64,000 nt of DNA. Origin: Codonopsis lanceolata (taxonomy: Eukaryota > Streptophyta > Magnoliopsida > Asterales > Campanulaceae). The stretch lies in NCBI GenBank assembly GCA_013146195.2, contig CM028379.1, positions 93,415,401 to 93,479,400 on the forward strand, written 5' to 3'. Positions within the stretch are counted from its first letter, which is position 1. Each line of letters starts with the position of its first letter. Of the stretch, positions 22,422 to 34,180 are shown piece by piece. The translations under genes were made by a program, and so were the position numbers. The notes below the pieces were generated by a model. It saw nothing but the letters and a program-made list of their open reading frames with translations, did not search any database and was not told where the DNA came from.

Positions 22422-23854
22422 CTAAAAGGATATTTAACATAGTTGGTGAACTAAAAATATGGGAGACAATCTTCAGGAACAAAAAGATTAGTAAACATCA
22501 TGCAATTTGGAAAAAAAGTATTCTTGCCTACAATCTAATCGCATTTTGATGCAGTGAACAAATACTCCTCTAAATAAAATCATAAAAACACTCCATTGAT
22601 AACAATTGTTTAACTTCTTCTTTGAAAAGATTGACAAAAGTAAAAAATGTAAAGGCTCACCTTAGAACGTACACACACTTCTAATGAAGAAAGAGACCCA
22701 AAAGGTATGCCAAATAATTTCAATAGACCGAAAGCTATAGAGCTAATAATAACTTCATTCACATCATCAAATCGGAAGGTAATTGAAGAAAATTAATGAG
22801 AGCTTGAACAAAAAGGCAATGACCAAACCAACAAGGCGAATGCAAGGCTTCTCATGTTTTCCAGGTGCTATCTATACATAGGCGCACCTATAAGGTCATC
22901 AATAAAAGAGATGTTAATAATTCATTTTCCATTCAAAACCAACATGAGAAAAGATCGGCAAGAACAAATAGAACCCAAAATCAACGTGTAAGAAACTACA
23001 ACAATCTTCCCTTATACATAAATGAGTAATCCTACATAGACAATATGAATATGGATGAGATGGATTTTTGATAGCATAATTGGAAGGGAAGTCATAACAT
23101 TCAACAATTAGAAACCAAAATAGTGACAAATTTCATACGGTGATCTAATTAATACTCATTGCCAATATTCCTCATCCTATGTAAGGAGAAGTATCCTTCT
23201 CTGTATAGCCTTCTAAGATTTTGTCAGCATACTACATAGATAAGCACCTACCTCAATGTTGCTTCTTTCACCTAAAGCAAAGTAAGAGGTCTAAGTCAAA
23301 TTCATGCATTCAGCTTCTAGCATTAACATGAAAATAAATCTACAAACATACAACTACTAACAACAAAAGGAGGTGAAAACATCAAAACATTTTGCGATGA
23401 TCTTGTTGATTATTTCAACAAAACCATTCAAATTTAAAACCACCAAAACAGTCTTCTTTTGTTTTGAGATCAAATAAAGAATTGACAAAAACTAACTGGT
23501 AGAAATCCTAAAGAAAAATATCCATTTTTCTATGGGAAAATTAGCAAATAATCAGCTGCATTCGCCCCACCAACCGCGACCACGAATGACCAAAGCAACA
23601 GGAGGAGGGTAAACAGCCACAAACCTGGTAAAATATTGCAATTTGTAGATTGAGCACACAGACAAACGAAAAGCATATATCAAGGCTTATACGTACATTT
23701 AATTAGAAAACATAAGCTGAAAAATAAAGTTCATTTAATTAGAAAACATAAGTGAAAAATAAAGTGAAGGCTTGTAACTCATAATAAACAACAAAAATAA
23801 GCATAAACCATAAATTAAGAACTCATAATAAATTCTACAACAAACTAATCAAAA

Positions 23855-24025
23855 TTAATAATATAATTCTTCATCTTCACCGTCATCATCATCACTATCA
23901 TCTCCCTCTTCGTCGTTGTCATTGCCATCACCATATTCATAATCAAAATCCACTGGTGAATGAGTTTTGCTAAACCGCGATAGCAGTTCCATGACCGATT
24001 GTATCACAGTGAACCCACTCCATGG
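23855..24025 (-). pseudogene. Exon-like fragment with acidic C-terminus, unidentified
   Basis: After an acceptor (tcaaattgtag before 24025), one minus frame of 57 codons including TAA reads PWSGFTVIQSVMELLSRFSK, then THSPVDFDYEYGDGNDNDEE and a run of Asp/Glu ending ELYY. It looks like the last exon of a gene coding for a protein with an acidic tail. Another frame in the same place begins MEWVHCDTIGHG and loosely resembles a kinase start, but stops after 17 residues. The parent gene is not recognised. Located in Helitron B, in the same orientation as the other exon-like pieces. Confidence 0.5.
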
Positions 24026-25206
24026 CTACAATTTGATGTTAGAATATTTTTTAATCAAAATTTCCCTCACTAACGTATTCGTGTGAGTGTGCGTCTTCAA
24101 AAATAAAGGGCATGAGATGGAAGGATGAATGGAAGGGACATACATAGATGGGAAAGGTAGCACCGGAGCAAGGGAGGGAACAACCAAGCGAGCGAGATAG
24201 AGACAAAATAAAAATATAACTAAATTGATTCTAGAAATTACGTACGATGAATAGATCATAAATGTAACACATATTAAGTCTCCAAGGCAGAAGAAGCAAA
24301 TCATGCACAAAAAAATGTTCTTCTTTTATAGAACAAAATTCTTCTATTATCAAAGAAAACACATTTTGAAATCTTTTACTTCTATGGTTTTGAAATCTTT
24401 TAAGCTATAGGATTTTGGAATAAAAAAAATAATAAAAAAATCCACCTTTAAATATGGAGAATCATTGTAACAAATACATATTCAAAAAAATTGAACAAAA
24501 GGGGTGCAACGGGCTAGAGCTAGGGCTCGGTTCTCAAATAACATGATAAAAGGGTAGCAGAAAGAGATTGGAGTGATGGGTAGTAGGAGTCGCAGATGAG
24601 GAAAAGCTGAAATATTTTCAATGCTATCAGAAGGACACCATTAAAAAAAACCCCACAAATTGCGACAATTGAACTAAAATTGAACAGAATTGACTAAAAC
24701 AATTGCAAAGGTCATAGATTAGCAACCACTCAATGAACTAAACTAAAATAGATACCCGTTATTTAAACGTAGAGAGAAATTGGAGAATTGGGAAGAAAGG
24801 CTTACAGTTATTTATTATCTCAAGAAGATAATAAATTCTTGAGCAATAACAACATACAACTAAGTAGACAGCCATTAGCATTTCGACATTGAACCCAACA
24901 AAATTCTTGAGTAATAAAAACATACAACTAAGTAGACACTAACATTAGCATTTCAGCAACAATTTAAACAGAGGAGCAGAAATGCAAAACTAAATAGGCA
25001 CAGTCCACTTCGTACGACCCAGATTACCCATCCACAATCCGCTACTTTGAAAATAATAAGAAAATTACACAGGGCATTCAAACTGACGGATAAATAGAAT
25101 CTCCCTATGCTGCTTATGTCAAAATTCAAAAGCTTATAAAATTGGAATTCAAAAGCTTGCTTGGAAACTGGGAAAGAGAGAGAAAGAGGAGAGAGAGAGA
25201 ACTGAC

Positions 25207-25382
25207 CTTGTCTAAAGTTCTCTTTACTGAAGAGAGAGGTTTCAAAATTGAGGAAGGTAGGAGCATAATCGAACATGTAAAAGCCATGCGACGCCAAAGG
25301 CGCAGCTAGAATCACCGCCATAGGTAGAGAAGGCTCTGAATTGAAGAGATTTCGAAGGCTGATCCGTTGTTGCCGACGACAT
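25207..25382 (-). pseudogene. First-exon-like fragment with start codon, in Helitron B
   Basis: A minus-strand leader runs into two possible starts. ATG 25382-25380 opens MSSATTDQPSKSLQFRAFST then YGGDSSCAFG and stays open to a TGA near 25242. ATG 25321-25319 opens MAVILAAPLASHGFYMFDYA in another frame and stays open to a donor-like AAG|GTCAGT after 25207. The first frame's RAFSTYGGDSS loosely recalls the N-terminus of quinone-oxidoreductase-like (ceQORH) proteins, but the match is too short to name it. The two overlapping frames suggest a frameshift in a captured first exon. Confidence 0.4.
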
Positions 25383-25430
25383 TGAGACTTAGGTTTTTGG
25401 GGACTGCTTTACTACTCAAAGAAGCCTGAT

Positions 25431-25660
25431 GAAGATGACGATGAACCAGTAATAACCAGTTGTAGGGGGAGTACGGCGTTGTAGGGGGCTGGGGAAATCA
25501 ATGGGTTTTTCTGTGAAACAATGGGCTGGATTGGGAGAAATCAATGAAGATGACGATGACAAAGCCATAGCATGTTGTAGGGGAAGTACGGAGTTGAAGG
25601 GGGGTTGGAGAAATCAATGGGTTTTTTTTTGTGAAACAATGGGCTGGAAATCAATTGGTT
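25431..25660. repeat. 115-bp direct duplication
   Basis: Segments starting gaagatgacgatga at 25431 and 25546 repeat the same order: ttgtaggggg/aagtacgg, aaatcaatgggttttt, gtgaaacaatgggctgga. They lie just upstream (minus sense) of the first-exon-like piece, within Helitron B's 5' portion. Confidence 0.85.
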
Positions 25661-26525
25661 TTTGTTGTTGGTGAGAAAACCATGTGCTAGGATGGGAGTC
25701 AAATCGGTAGTGTATATTTTTGTGAGGTTTCCTATAACATGACTGACCTGACCTGACCGATCACAAAACTTGTAGACTGATTCAAGTATTACAAATTTAC
25801 CCTTCCATAATATAAGTAATTACATTCTGTTTTTGGTAAAGGATTTTTGGTGGGAATTTGCCTAATTTAGAAACTTTTTCCTTTTAATAGATATACAGAT
25901 AAGATGAAGCAATTCGATTTTACCCCTATGTCAGTAAAAGCATAGATCAATGGTGGAATATACTTGCTGGATTCGTCCCAGCAAGATGACACATGACAGG
26001 GTTCCTAACAAAGATGCTGCTACTGGAAACTTAAATCTGCACAAGGCCAACCACGATATGGTAATGTGTACTCTAGTGACGTTAACTCGTTGAGGGAAAT
26101 TGTAGGGAGAGGTCATGGAAGTGTGGCATAAAGATTGATGAGGGGAGGTAATAGATATCTAATTGGTGTTGGAAGCAGTGTTTATACAATAGATGAATCA
26201 CTCTGCAGCTAGCTTCAAGTTTTCAAACACAAGTCGGAACATTTGCCTTGTATGCGGGTTTATGCTATAATTATACATCCGGAGTTCCATTAAGGGTGAA
26301 TGTTAGCATTGATAATTTGCCTTTACAGGTTATTAAAGCAACATAGCCCATACAAACCATCAAGTAATATATCAAACGATTCTAAAAAAACTAACTATAT
26401 AATCCATTCCATACACCCATACATAGGTTGAAGGCAAACAATACATGTATAATGTATTTTATACATTTGAAGCACATTAATTAACTCTAAAATTAAGATT
26501 AAGATAAACTCAAAGCATTACATAC

Positions 26526-26624
26526 CTTTTAGAAGCACTCTCTACATTCACCCGTGATGGCTTACTGGACGTATATCGAGGCTCTGAAGTATAAGCTTGC
26601 ATGCAAGACTCCAATGAATTTCAA
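26526..26624 (-). pseudogene. Exon-like fragment, unidentified
   Basis: 99 nt between an acceptor (ttgattcag before 26624) and a strong donor (AAAAG|GTATGT after 26526). No phase is open all the way: the best frame reads NSLESCMQAYTSEPRYTSSK, then PSRVNVESASKR, after an initial TGA. It is probably a captured exon with a slightly different true acceptor. Confidence 0.3.
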
Positions 26625-27173
26625 CTGAATCAATCAAAAACCCAAACAAAAACATCATCAAATGCAATGCTAAAATGAATGAAGTTGTATTATGTACACC
26701 AAAAACATCATCAACCTGTATTGATTTAACATGTTTTGCGATCAACACCATCAAATTAAATGGAAAGTTCAAGCAAGAAATAAGAAATCTTGGTACATTC
26801 ATGAGCATATGCTTCAAAGACTCAAAAAATCCATCAAGTAATGCTTACTAATGAACATGGCTCTTAGTAACAGTTAACTCCCTTCCAAAGTTAACCTCAC
26901 TTTCATTTTAAGAACTTGCTAAATTACTGAGTGCAGGAATAGATCCACCAAAACCTTCCATTAGGCCCATTAAGTTCTTTTTTCGAACACGCATTTGGAA
27001 AAGTTGAGCAACATGTTGGCTCAATAAAAAATTATTAAGTCATAACCCACTGGTGATTACGCAGATAAGTTAAAAGAAATGAAGCAAACATATGTACATT
27101 TTATTTCCTTTTTTAATCCCATCTAGAAGACAAATTTCATAAGTTGCATTATTTATTCTGCTGCTATGGTTAC

Positions 27174-27259
27174 CTGCTGCTCTGTCTTTCCAGATTCTTG
27201 AGCAATCCGCTTTTTCCTGGCAGGGTATTCAGCTAGCAGCTCCAATTTCTCATTTTCCT
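27174..27259 (-). pseudogene. Exon-like fragment, unidentified
   Basis: 86 nt bounded by tttgtag acceptor and CAGCAG|GTAACC donor. It reads ENEKLELLAEYPARKKRIAQ then ESGKTEQQ after two phase bases. It is rich in charged residues with strong coding character. It does not splice in frame to the exon-like piece at 27750-27889, so an intervening exon is missing or they derive from different genes. Confidence 0.5.
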
Positions 27260-27749
27260 CTACAAACAAAAGCAGTAAACAAATGTTTTCAATCTATAAT
27301 TGATTTTATATCGGAGATGTGAAGATTAGTTGTACTCCATACACTTTACAACTAAATCGTTGTTTATAATTTCATCCATATCATTTCATTTAATTATATG
27401 TGATGAGTAGTACACTTTAGAGATTTCAAATATACAATGAGCGAGGGATTTCATGTAGAATGACTACTATGTAACAAAGTACTGCAATTATTTGTTACTC
27501 GTTCTGCATAGATGGAAGTATAGGAAATATAATGCATGTATGAGAGTGATCGAAAATATATATATAAACAAAGTACCCCTAAAAAAGGCATAAATGCAAA
27601 TTGTTCAAAACATTCCCTAAGATATCATAATACAAACACTAAATTAAATGACAAATATCATAACACAAACACTAAATGGCAAATATTAGAAAACCACCCA
27701 TGAAACAATTACACTCATGCATCGGGTAAGATCGATTAGAAATTATTAC

Positions 27750-27889
27750 CTGCTTGAGACCTTCTCTCCACCAGGAGTAAAGCGGTAACCCGACGATGCT
27801 ATAATGGCTCGAGAACGAAGCTTGTCCTGACGAAGGTTGTCGAAGCAAATTTCACCTCCACTCTCAACCACAGGTAGATTACTTTTCCT
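27750..27889 (-). pseudogene. Exon-like fragment, unidentified
   Basis: 140 nt bounded by taccaacag acceptor and AAGCAG|GTAATA donor. It is open throughout: RKSNLPVVESGGEICFDNLR, then QDKLRSRAIIASSGYRFTPG, then GEKVSS. Coding character is clear, with GC content above the AT-rich surroundings. I do not recognise the protein. It lies in Helitron C on the same strand as the neighbouring exon-like pieces. Confidence 0.5.
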
Positions 27890-29649
27890 CTGTTGGTATT
27901 TGTTGACAATCGGAATAACAATTATAAAAATTAAATTCAACAACAAAAATAATATTACATATGCACCAAAAAGAATTTGATTTGAATACTATTACAGTAT
28001 CACAAACTATTAAAGAGATGGAGGTGTAGATAAAAATATATAAACGAAAATACTTAAATGTCACATTTTGCACCAAAACATATACTCAGAGACAAATAAA
28101 ACTTTTTAATTTTTTTAAAAGTAACGATAATTGAAACAGTTAAACTGAAGTGTAATAATTGTAGTGTAATGGAATAACAATACAAATAAATGGAAAATAA
28201 AATAAAAGCAAAGATTATTGCATTACCCAAAGCAATAGAAAAGAAATAAAACAAAAAGAAACAGATCAAAAGATTTAACCTTCAATGTTATTGCTGGAAG
28301 GATTCGATGAATTGGAGATGGAACCATCCGGTGTCGAAATCTGATGCAAATTAAAAAAAATCTGTTAGGGGTTGTATTGGGGGATGTATGTGTGATTGTG
28401 TGAAAGAGAATTGTAGAGAGAGAAATGAGTGATTTGAGAAATTGTTTAGAGAAATCTATGGTAACATCAAACATGGGTTTATCCAAATATTTTATACACA
28501 ATTTTTGTAATATAGCGTATTTTTTAATAGAGATTTAACATATCATGACAGTTGGCACATATCATCCCAAAAAAGTTAATAATCAAGCAATCACTTACCA
28601 AACAGTTGAAAGTGAAATGCAAGATAACATATTCAAATCCACAAACACACACTCCCCAGAATTTGCGCAGTAAAACTTCAACTTGCTTACAACATACCTG
28701 GATTTGTACACTTTTCAATTCAAATCCATAACCACGAAGTAAAAGCTTCGCCCCAACTGGAATTTGTACGGAAATGCAAATATGTAAATAAATAAAGACA
28801 AAATTAGGGACGCTAGTTTAAAGAGTTATCATGCAAGTAAATCATGACACGTTCGATCTGTTTTTTATCTGTGAAATGTGAATGAGATAAATGAAATGTG
28901 AATGAGATAAACGAAATCGGAGGAAACCCAGTTGCTGAAACGGTTAAAGATTGAAAATTTGATTGAGATGGTTGAATTGATGTATAGAGTTTCAGTAAGA
29001 AAAGGACATTGGACTTTAACCCCAACCCTAGAGAAATAAATCTGTGCGAAAAAGGGGAAAACCAGTAAGATTACCTGGCTTATGCCCAACATGTAGGCAA
29101 TTCGGATAAATAGACCACGAAATCAACGATCCTCACTTCATTTTCTTCGAGAATTACAGCCGAACTGAGGAAATGGAAATCTTCGGTCAGTAATCTCGTA
29201 CTCTCGACTTCTGGCAGACGCTCTCAGGGCGCCCTCCTCCTTGTGAAATTCCAGTCAGTCCATCCAAACTATCTGCAAGAGAGAAAGAGATAATGAAGAG
29301 CTTTGGTGTATGGTTAGCCATTTCTGTCGAGGCCGGGGAGGTTGGTGTCGCTGAGAAGAGAATTGTAGAGAGAGAGAGAGAGAGAGGACGGTAGAGAGAG
29401 GACTGGGGGTTGTTTTTTGGGGGTGGGCGGAGATTAATGGTTTTGTTTCCAATTCCAATGCCAGACTGGCAGACTTCTCAAACAAATCAAAGAAAACAGT
29501 GGTTGCCCATTGTTTTTATTATAAACCAGTGACTGAGTCACTGTTACAAATGTGTCCATCCAGAATATTTTCATTCTAATTTTAGAATACTGGTTTTGGC
29601 GGAAAGTTTCCTGTTTTGGAATACTTTTGCCTTTTAATAGATATATAGA

Positions 29650-31420
29650 TATATCAAATTTTTATTTCAAAAATAAGTTTTTTGATTCTAAAAAATCCAA
29701 ACGAGGACAATAATTTAGGAGTGGAGTGAGGAGTAAATTTTAGGACCGTCGCCGGTTGGAGTGAAGTAAGCCGTTGATTTTGATTTCATTGACTCTCAAC
29801 CATTTTTTGATTTTTTTTTTCTAGAAAAAACCTCATAGTACCTAGTGGACCAGTAACATTAAACGCTTGAAATATTCTATCATACATCTGTCATACTCCA
29901 TGTTCCATTAAACCTGCATGGGCACCAAGTTCTGTTCCAAATCTAGAGGGTATTATTTATTTATTTGTTTGGTTTTTTTTTTGTGTGGTGAAACTTAAAG
30001 AACTGGGTTGTTGTTTTGTTTTACATTAAAGAAAGTCTCTCTTACTGGATGAATTTTTAAATTAATTTGTATACTGCAATATTTTGAGATATATGGCATT
30101 AGAAATGGGAATTCATTAGTTTACTTCAATACTTTTCTGGAAGATAGTATCTTTATTCTTTTTTTATTTTCAGTTTAATGTATTCCCTTTTAATTTTCTT
30201 ACATTAATCTAGATTAGAGTTGTAACAGAAAATCAGTTATTAATTTTTCCCTTGCCTTATTTGGGTTTTAAAGAAATTATACTGAAGAATAACCATATTT
30301 CAAAAATGTTAGTAATTGATTTTGTTGGCCTCACTAACCTATCTAGTTCATGTAGAAATATCTAAGCCATTTTTTAATAAATTAGATAAAGGGCTAAAAC
30401 ATATTCAAATAATTGGACAAAATATCACTGTGGTCTCGTACATTTTCTTGTGGAGAAAATTTCGGCCGGTCTACTTTGCTAGATTTTCAATCGTTTTATT
30501 CAACGATAATATTATCAAACAGTCAAGTCCAAGTCCACAAGGTTCATCGCGATACATATATTTAATAAGACGATGCATCGTTTGATATCCGATGCACGCA
30601 TTTGTTATCGCGATGCATCGATAGTACACTTTCATAGTAAACTAAAGCGATTGAAAATCTACTAAACTGTACCAATTTGTAATTTTCTCATTTTTATGCC
30701 TCATTCATCCGGCTCCAACAAGTAATTGGGTTGAAGTTTCATCATACCAAGTGGAATTATTGGAGTACAGGTAAATAATCTCTAGTTATAGATGAGTTTT
30801 GTTGTCACAATTCTCTTATCTGGATGCTAATATATGACAAAGAAAACCGGTTATTGATCCAATAAACATGAGGATCATGGGTTCGAGTTATTAAGAGTAA
30901 AATATCACATCATATATACAAAAAAAGAAAAAGAACTTGAGGATCGTGATTATACTATTGATACCAATTGACTAGTTGCTTAATGGTATAGAGTTATGAT
31001 AAAATTTTTATAGGTAAAACGGTTTTATCGATACTTACTCTAAAGTTTTAAGGTATTTTACTCAGATAAGACGATTTGATTCCTACGATCTAGCTTCTGA
31101 ACAAAAAAAAAAAGATTATATTTTTTGGTTAAGGTATTTGGAAAGTCCTTATTTGATTTTCTCCATTAAGGGATGTGTCCCCGCACCCCGGTAGGCGGTA
31201 GTTTCTTACTCCTCGATTTAAGAAATATTTGTCTCTTTAATAAAAAATAATTTATATTTCTCTGTTAATCCTAAAAGTTGTTTTTACTAAAAAAAATTAT
31301 TTGTCCCAACACCATAGTACTCTTTTACTTAGAATTTTGTAACTAAAAAAAATTCAGTTGTCTCAATATCTGTGAAATAGGAAACAAAATGACTATCATT
31401 GACTTGACAACACTACTAAA
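29650..31420. other. AT-rich intergenic DNA with one repeat fragment
   Basis: No gene. At 30455-30660 there is a partial, diverged copy of the palindrome-rich element described at 32.1-35.8 kb (cggccggtctactttgc, tcgcgatacata, atcgcgatgcatcg). The rest holds nothing recognisable. Confidence 0.45.
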
Positions 31421-31426
31421 ATTAAA

Positions 31427-31579
31427 GCAAAAATTTATGTAAAACGATACAATAAATATTTTTTATAAGATGGATTCTTTTTATTCGACTCATCGTGTAT
31501 TGGTGAGTTGAATTGTAAGAAAGTGGAGTTTCGTTTTACGAATTAAGATCCATAAGACCGTCTTATATGAAACTTGCTC
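31427..31579. mobile_element. Small palindromic TAAGACGGTCTTA-family MITE, copy b
   Basis: Contains atttatgtaaaacgatacaa, ataagatggattcttttt, attcgactcatcgtgtattg and the end aagaccgtcttata, in the family order. About 150 bp. Confidence 0.75.
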
Positions 31580-32074
31580 TTTTTTTTCAAAGGTCTCTCT
31601 TTCTTCTATAGACTTTTGCAAAAAAAAAAAAAAAAAAAAAAGAAGACATTCTTATATTTCCTTTTTGGAATTCAGTTTACGGTTTTCCTCTTAATTTGAT
31701 TCTCACTATAATTTATGAATCTCCCTCTCCCATATGTATCTTTGGAAAGTACATATTATCCTCATATTTGTAATAAAGTAAATTATTTTTCTTTCTTAAT
31801 CTATGTGTATGGTTAAATTCGACACTCTTTTAGGAGCCGAGGGTGTACAATATTTTCGGATAAGGTATTTACCTGATTATCAATGGGGCTCTTCCAATTT
31901 TGAGATGGGCTTGTACTGCACCATCATAATAAAAAGAACCATGTACAAGACCATGAGCTGGCTTATCTCTTTATCATCACTTTAAAGTTCGAATTTCAAT
32001 CTTGACTAATCAAAGAATTTTGATCGATCAAATGATAAAAAATCAACAAAATTTAGTATCTAAAGTTTAATTTT
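31580..32074. other. Intergenic, no gene seen
   Basis: AT-rich with a poly-A run at 31620-31640. No supported feature. Confidence 0.4.
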
Positions 32075-32823
32075 TAGGAATAATTGCGGTGATTCCTTTT
32101 TTAAAGTTTTCAATCGCTGCAGTTCATCGTTTATTTTAACCGAAAAAAGACATTTTTGAGTGCAAAAAGATAATGATACTCTTAATGAGCCTACGGTGTG
32201 CTACGGATCATTCACTCAAATGCACCGCGCATCAATTTTATTGCATCAATTTTTACATCGGGATGCATCAGTTTAATTACCTAATCAAATTTTGCACCGC
32301 GATACATCAATTTTTGTACCGCGATACATCAATTTAATCTCTAATTCAATTTTGCATCGCGTTGCATCACATGTTTTGCACCGCGATGCAAAATCGTAAT
32401 GAACAAAACCATGTCCTCTACTTCTTCTTCCTTCCCCTCCGTCGTAAGCTTTCTTATTCCTCGTCCTTCGCCTTTGTCCCTACTGTGAAAATCCTCAAAC
32501 CCAACACAAGTCAATTAAAGTTTCGTACTTAATGAACTAGAAAACTCGTTTACCTTTCGGCGGTGTTGCCCCCGAACCTCCACGAAGGGATGCTGCCCCT
32601 TCGACCCCTGCGACCTGACAGGGCAGGTCGATCCCTGTTTTGTTACGCAACAATTGTGATTTTCAAACTCTAAAGTGTTGGCCGACGGTGTGCAAGAAGA
32701 CGATTAGAACATTTTAGAAACAATGTTTAGAAAAATGAACTTTATTAGTTGAAAAAAAGAACGCATGACTAGAGGTGCTTATAAACTTTGTAAAAGGGAC
32801 CATCCAGAATTTCACCCTAATTT
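32075..32823 (+). mobile_element. GCATCGCGATGC-rich element, copy 1
   Basis: Order of parts: ttgcggtgattcc-type end; caatcgctgcagttc; a gaaaaaagacatttt block; several ttgca(t/c)cgcgatacatcaat palindromic phrases (32220-32395); a CT-rich leader (cttcttccttcccctccgtc); a GC-rich block (gttgcccccgaacctccacg); aacaattgtgattttcaaac; and a right end loosely complementary to the left (aagggaccatccag). The loose long inverted repeats suggest a MULE-type non-autonomous element. No transposase. Confidence 0.55.
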
Positions 32824-33478
32824 TTAGGAATATTTTCGGTCGGTCCACTTTTCAAAGTTTCAATCGCTCCAGTCCTCTGTTTTTTTTTTAACCTGAAAAA
32901 GACATTTTTAAGGGAAAAAACAACAATAATACCTTTAATGAGACTGATGTGAGCTACGGAAATACATCGCGATGCATCAATTTAAATGAAATCTATTTTA
33001 ATTACTTAATCCAATTTTACATCGCAATGCATCAATTGATGCACCATGTTGCATCAATTTAAATTACCTAATCAAATTTGCATCGCTGCACCAACTTTTA
33101 TGTACTACAATGCATCAATTCAAACAACCAATTTATGCATCGCGATACAAACTGGGTTCGAATGCATCTCCTCCACCTTCTTCTTACTCCTCCTCCTCTA
33201 TCGTAAGTCATTTTTTTCATCAATTGTCTTCGTCGTTACTAAAAATCATCCAACCTAGCTCATATACATTACAGTATCTTACTTAATGGTTTGTAAAATC
33301 GGTTTCATTGCACAATAATGATGATATTCGAATTCAATGTGTTTGTCGGAGCTATTGAAGGAGACGATATTTTTGGAACAATATTTTGAAAAAAATAAAT
33401 TTTAACAATTGAAAAAAAGAACGATGGACGGGAGGGTTTGGAAAAGGAACCGGTTATAATTTCACTATAATTTTTATC
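32824..33478 (+). mobile_element. GCATCGCGATGC-rich element, copy 2 (tandem with copy 1)
   Basis: Starts immediately after copy 1 with ttttcggtcggtccactttt and follows the same order, including acatcgcgatgcatcaattt near 32965 and the right part ttgaaaaaaagaacgatgga and ggaaaaggaaccggttataa. It lacks most of the GC-rich centre of copies 1 and 3. Confidence 0.55.
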
Positions 33479-33589
33479 CAAAATAAGTAAAATGCCAATT
33501 ATCTGAGTTTCTTAAACGGAAGGAGCAGATTTGATTTTCTGTTTCATTCCTAATCTATTATACAATAGAGCTCAGTGGGATAAAGAACG

Positions 33590-33690
33590 ACTGAGATTGA
33601 TTATTTTACTTTATATCAAACGGTTGAAATTGATTATTTTACTTTATATCAAACGGCTGAGATTGATTATTTTACTTTATATCAAACAGT
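33590..33690. repeat. 33-bp minisatellite, three units
   Basis: Three near-identical units of ttgattattttactttatatc plus a variable aaacgg(t/c)tga(a/g)a joint. The 33-bp period keeps one frame open, giving repeated LIILLYIKRL, which is an artefact of the period rather than evidence of a gene. Confidence 0.92.
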
Positions 33691-34180
33691 CCCTCTGCGT
33701 CCCCCTCTCCCTATACAACTCCAACTCTTCTTTCCTTTCCGAGTGTTTTTCCGGCAGTTCATGTCTTCTAATTCCAATGGGTTTCTCCTCCTTTTACAGT
33801 TTAAAATTAAGATATGTATGTGATTTTTTTGGTAAGAAGATTCTTGATGAGGTGAAGAAAAAAAATAAAAAAATTATTTAGATTTGATTTCTAAAATATT
33901 AGGAGTACTAATTAAAAAAATTATTGTAAATTCATCAACAAGCAAAAGCTATTTTTTTTCAGAATCAAAATCTACGTAATTAATTTGTTTTTTTTCAAAC
34001 TCATTAGCTAAATTAATTTGTTTTTTTTCAAACTCATTAAAATCTAAAGGCACGTTAAAAATCTATCACGAAAATAAGCCACATGTCTCGTGATTCTAAA
34101 GATTAGTAATGCGTGAAAAGATACAAAAGAGTGGTACATGATATTGTTAGCACGAGGACCCATGGGCACCACGTTAATCT

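Larger units (their letters stand above)
19304..25891 (-). mobile_element. Helitron B
   Basis: Minus-strand 3' end: hairpin CCGTGC-ATC-GCACGG (19330-19316), 8 bases, then CTAG (19307-19304), followed by T. This is the textbook Helitron 3' structure. The best matching 5' end is near 25891, reading TCTGTATATCTATTAAAAGG with A before it, and sharing its first bases with Helitrons A and C. The body holds several exon-like pieces on the minus strand but no Rep/helicase, so it is non-autonomous. It is possible instead that the 3' end belongs with the 5' end near 29641-29649 and that 25891 marks a nested copy. Confidence 0.7.
25892..29649 (-). mobile_element. Helitron C (5' end near 29641-29649)
   Basis: The minus-strand 5' end reads TCTATATATCTATTAAAAGG (from 29649) or, by strict alignment with Helitron A, TCTATTAAAAGGC (from 29641), each with A in front. 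The first 600 bp match Helitron A's 5' end (same leader, same gene 5' region). No 3' CTAG-hairpin was found before Helitron B's 5' end, so C may have been cut short by B, or B may be nested in C. It carries exon-like pieces. Confidence 0.55.

Noticed and set aside
24000..24030. Possible kinase start (MEWVHCDTIGHG)
   Set aside because: Stops after 17 residues; the frame with the acidic tail is longer and follows a splice acceptor.
30880..30900. tRNA T-arm-like gggttcgagtt
   Set aside because: No matching anticodon, D-arm or acceptor stem around it.
33531..33881. 116-codon frame with LIILLYIKRL repeats
   Set aside because: Produced by a 33-bp minisatellite whose period keeps the frame; no other coding support.
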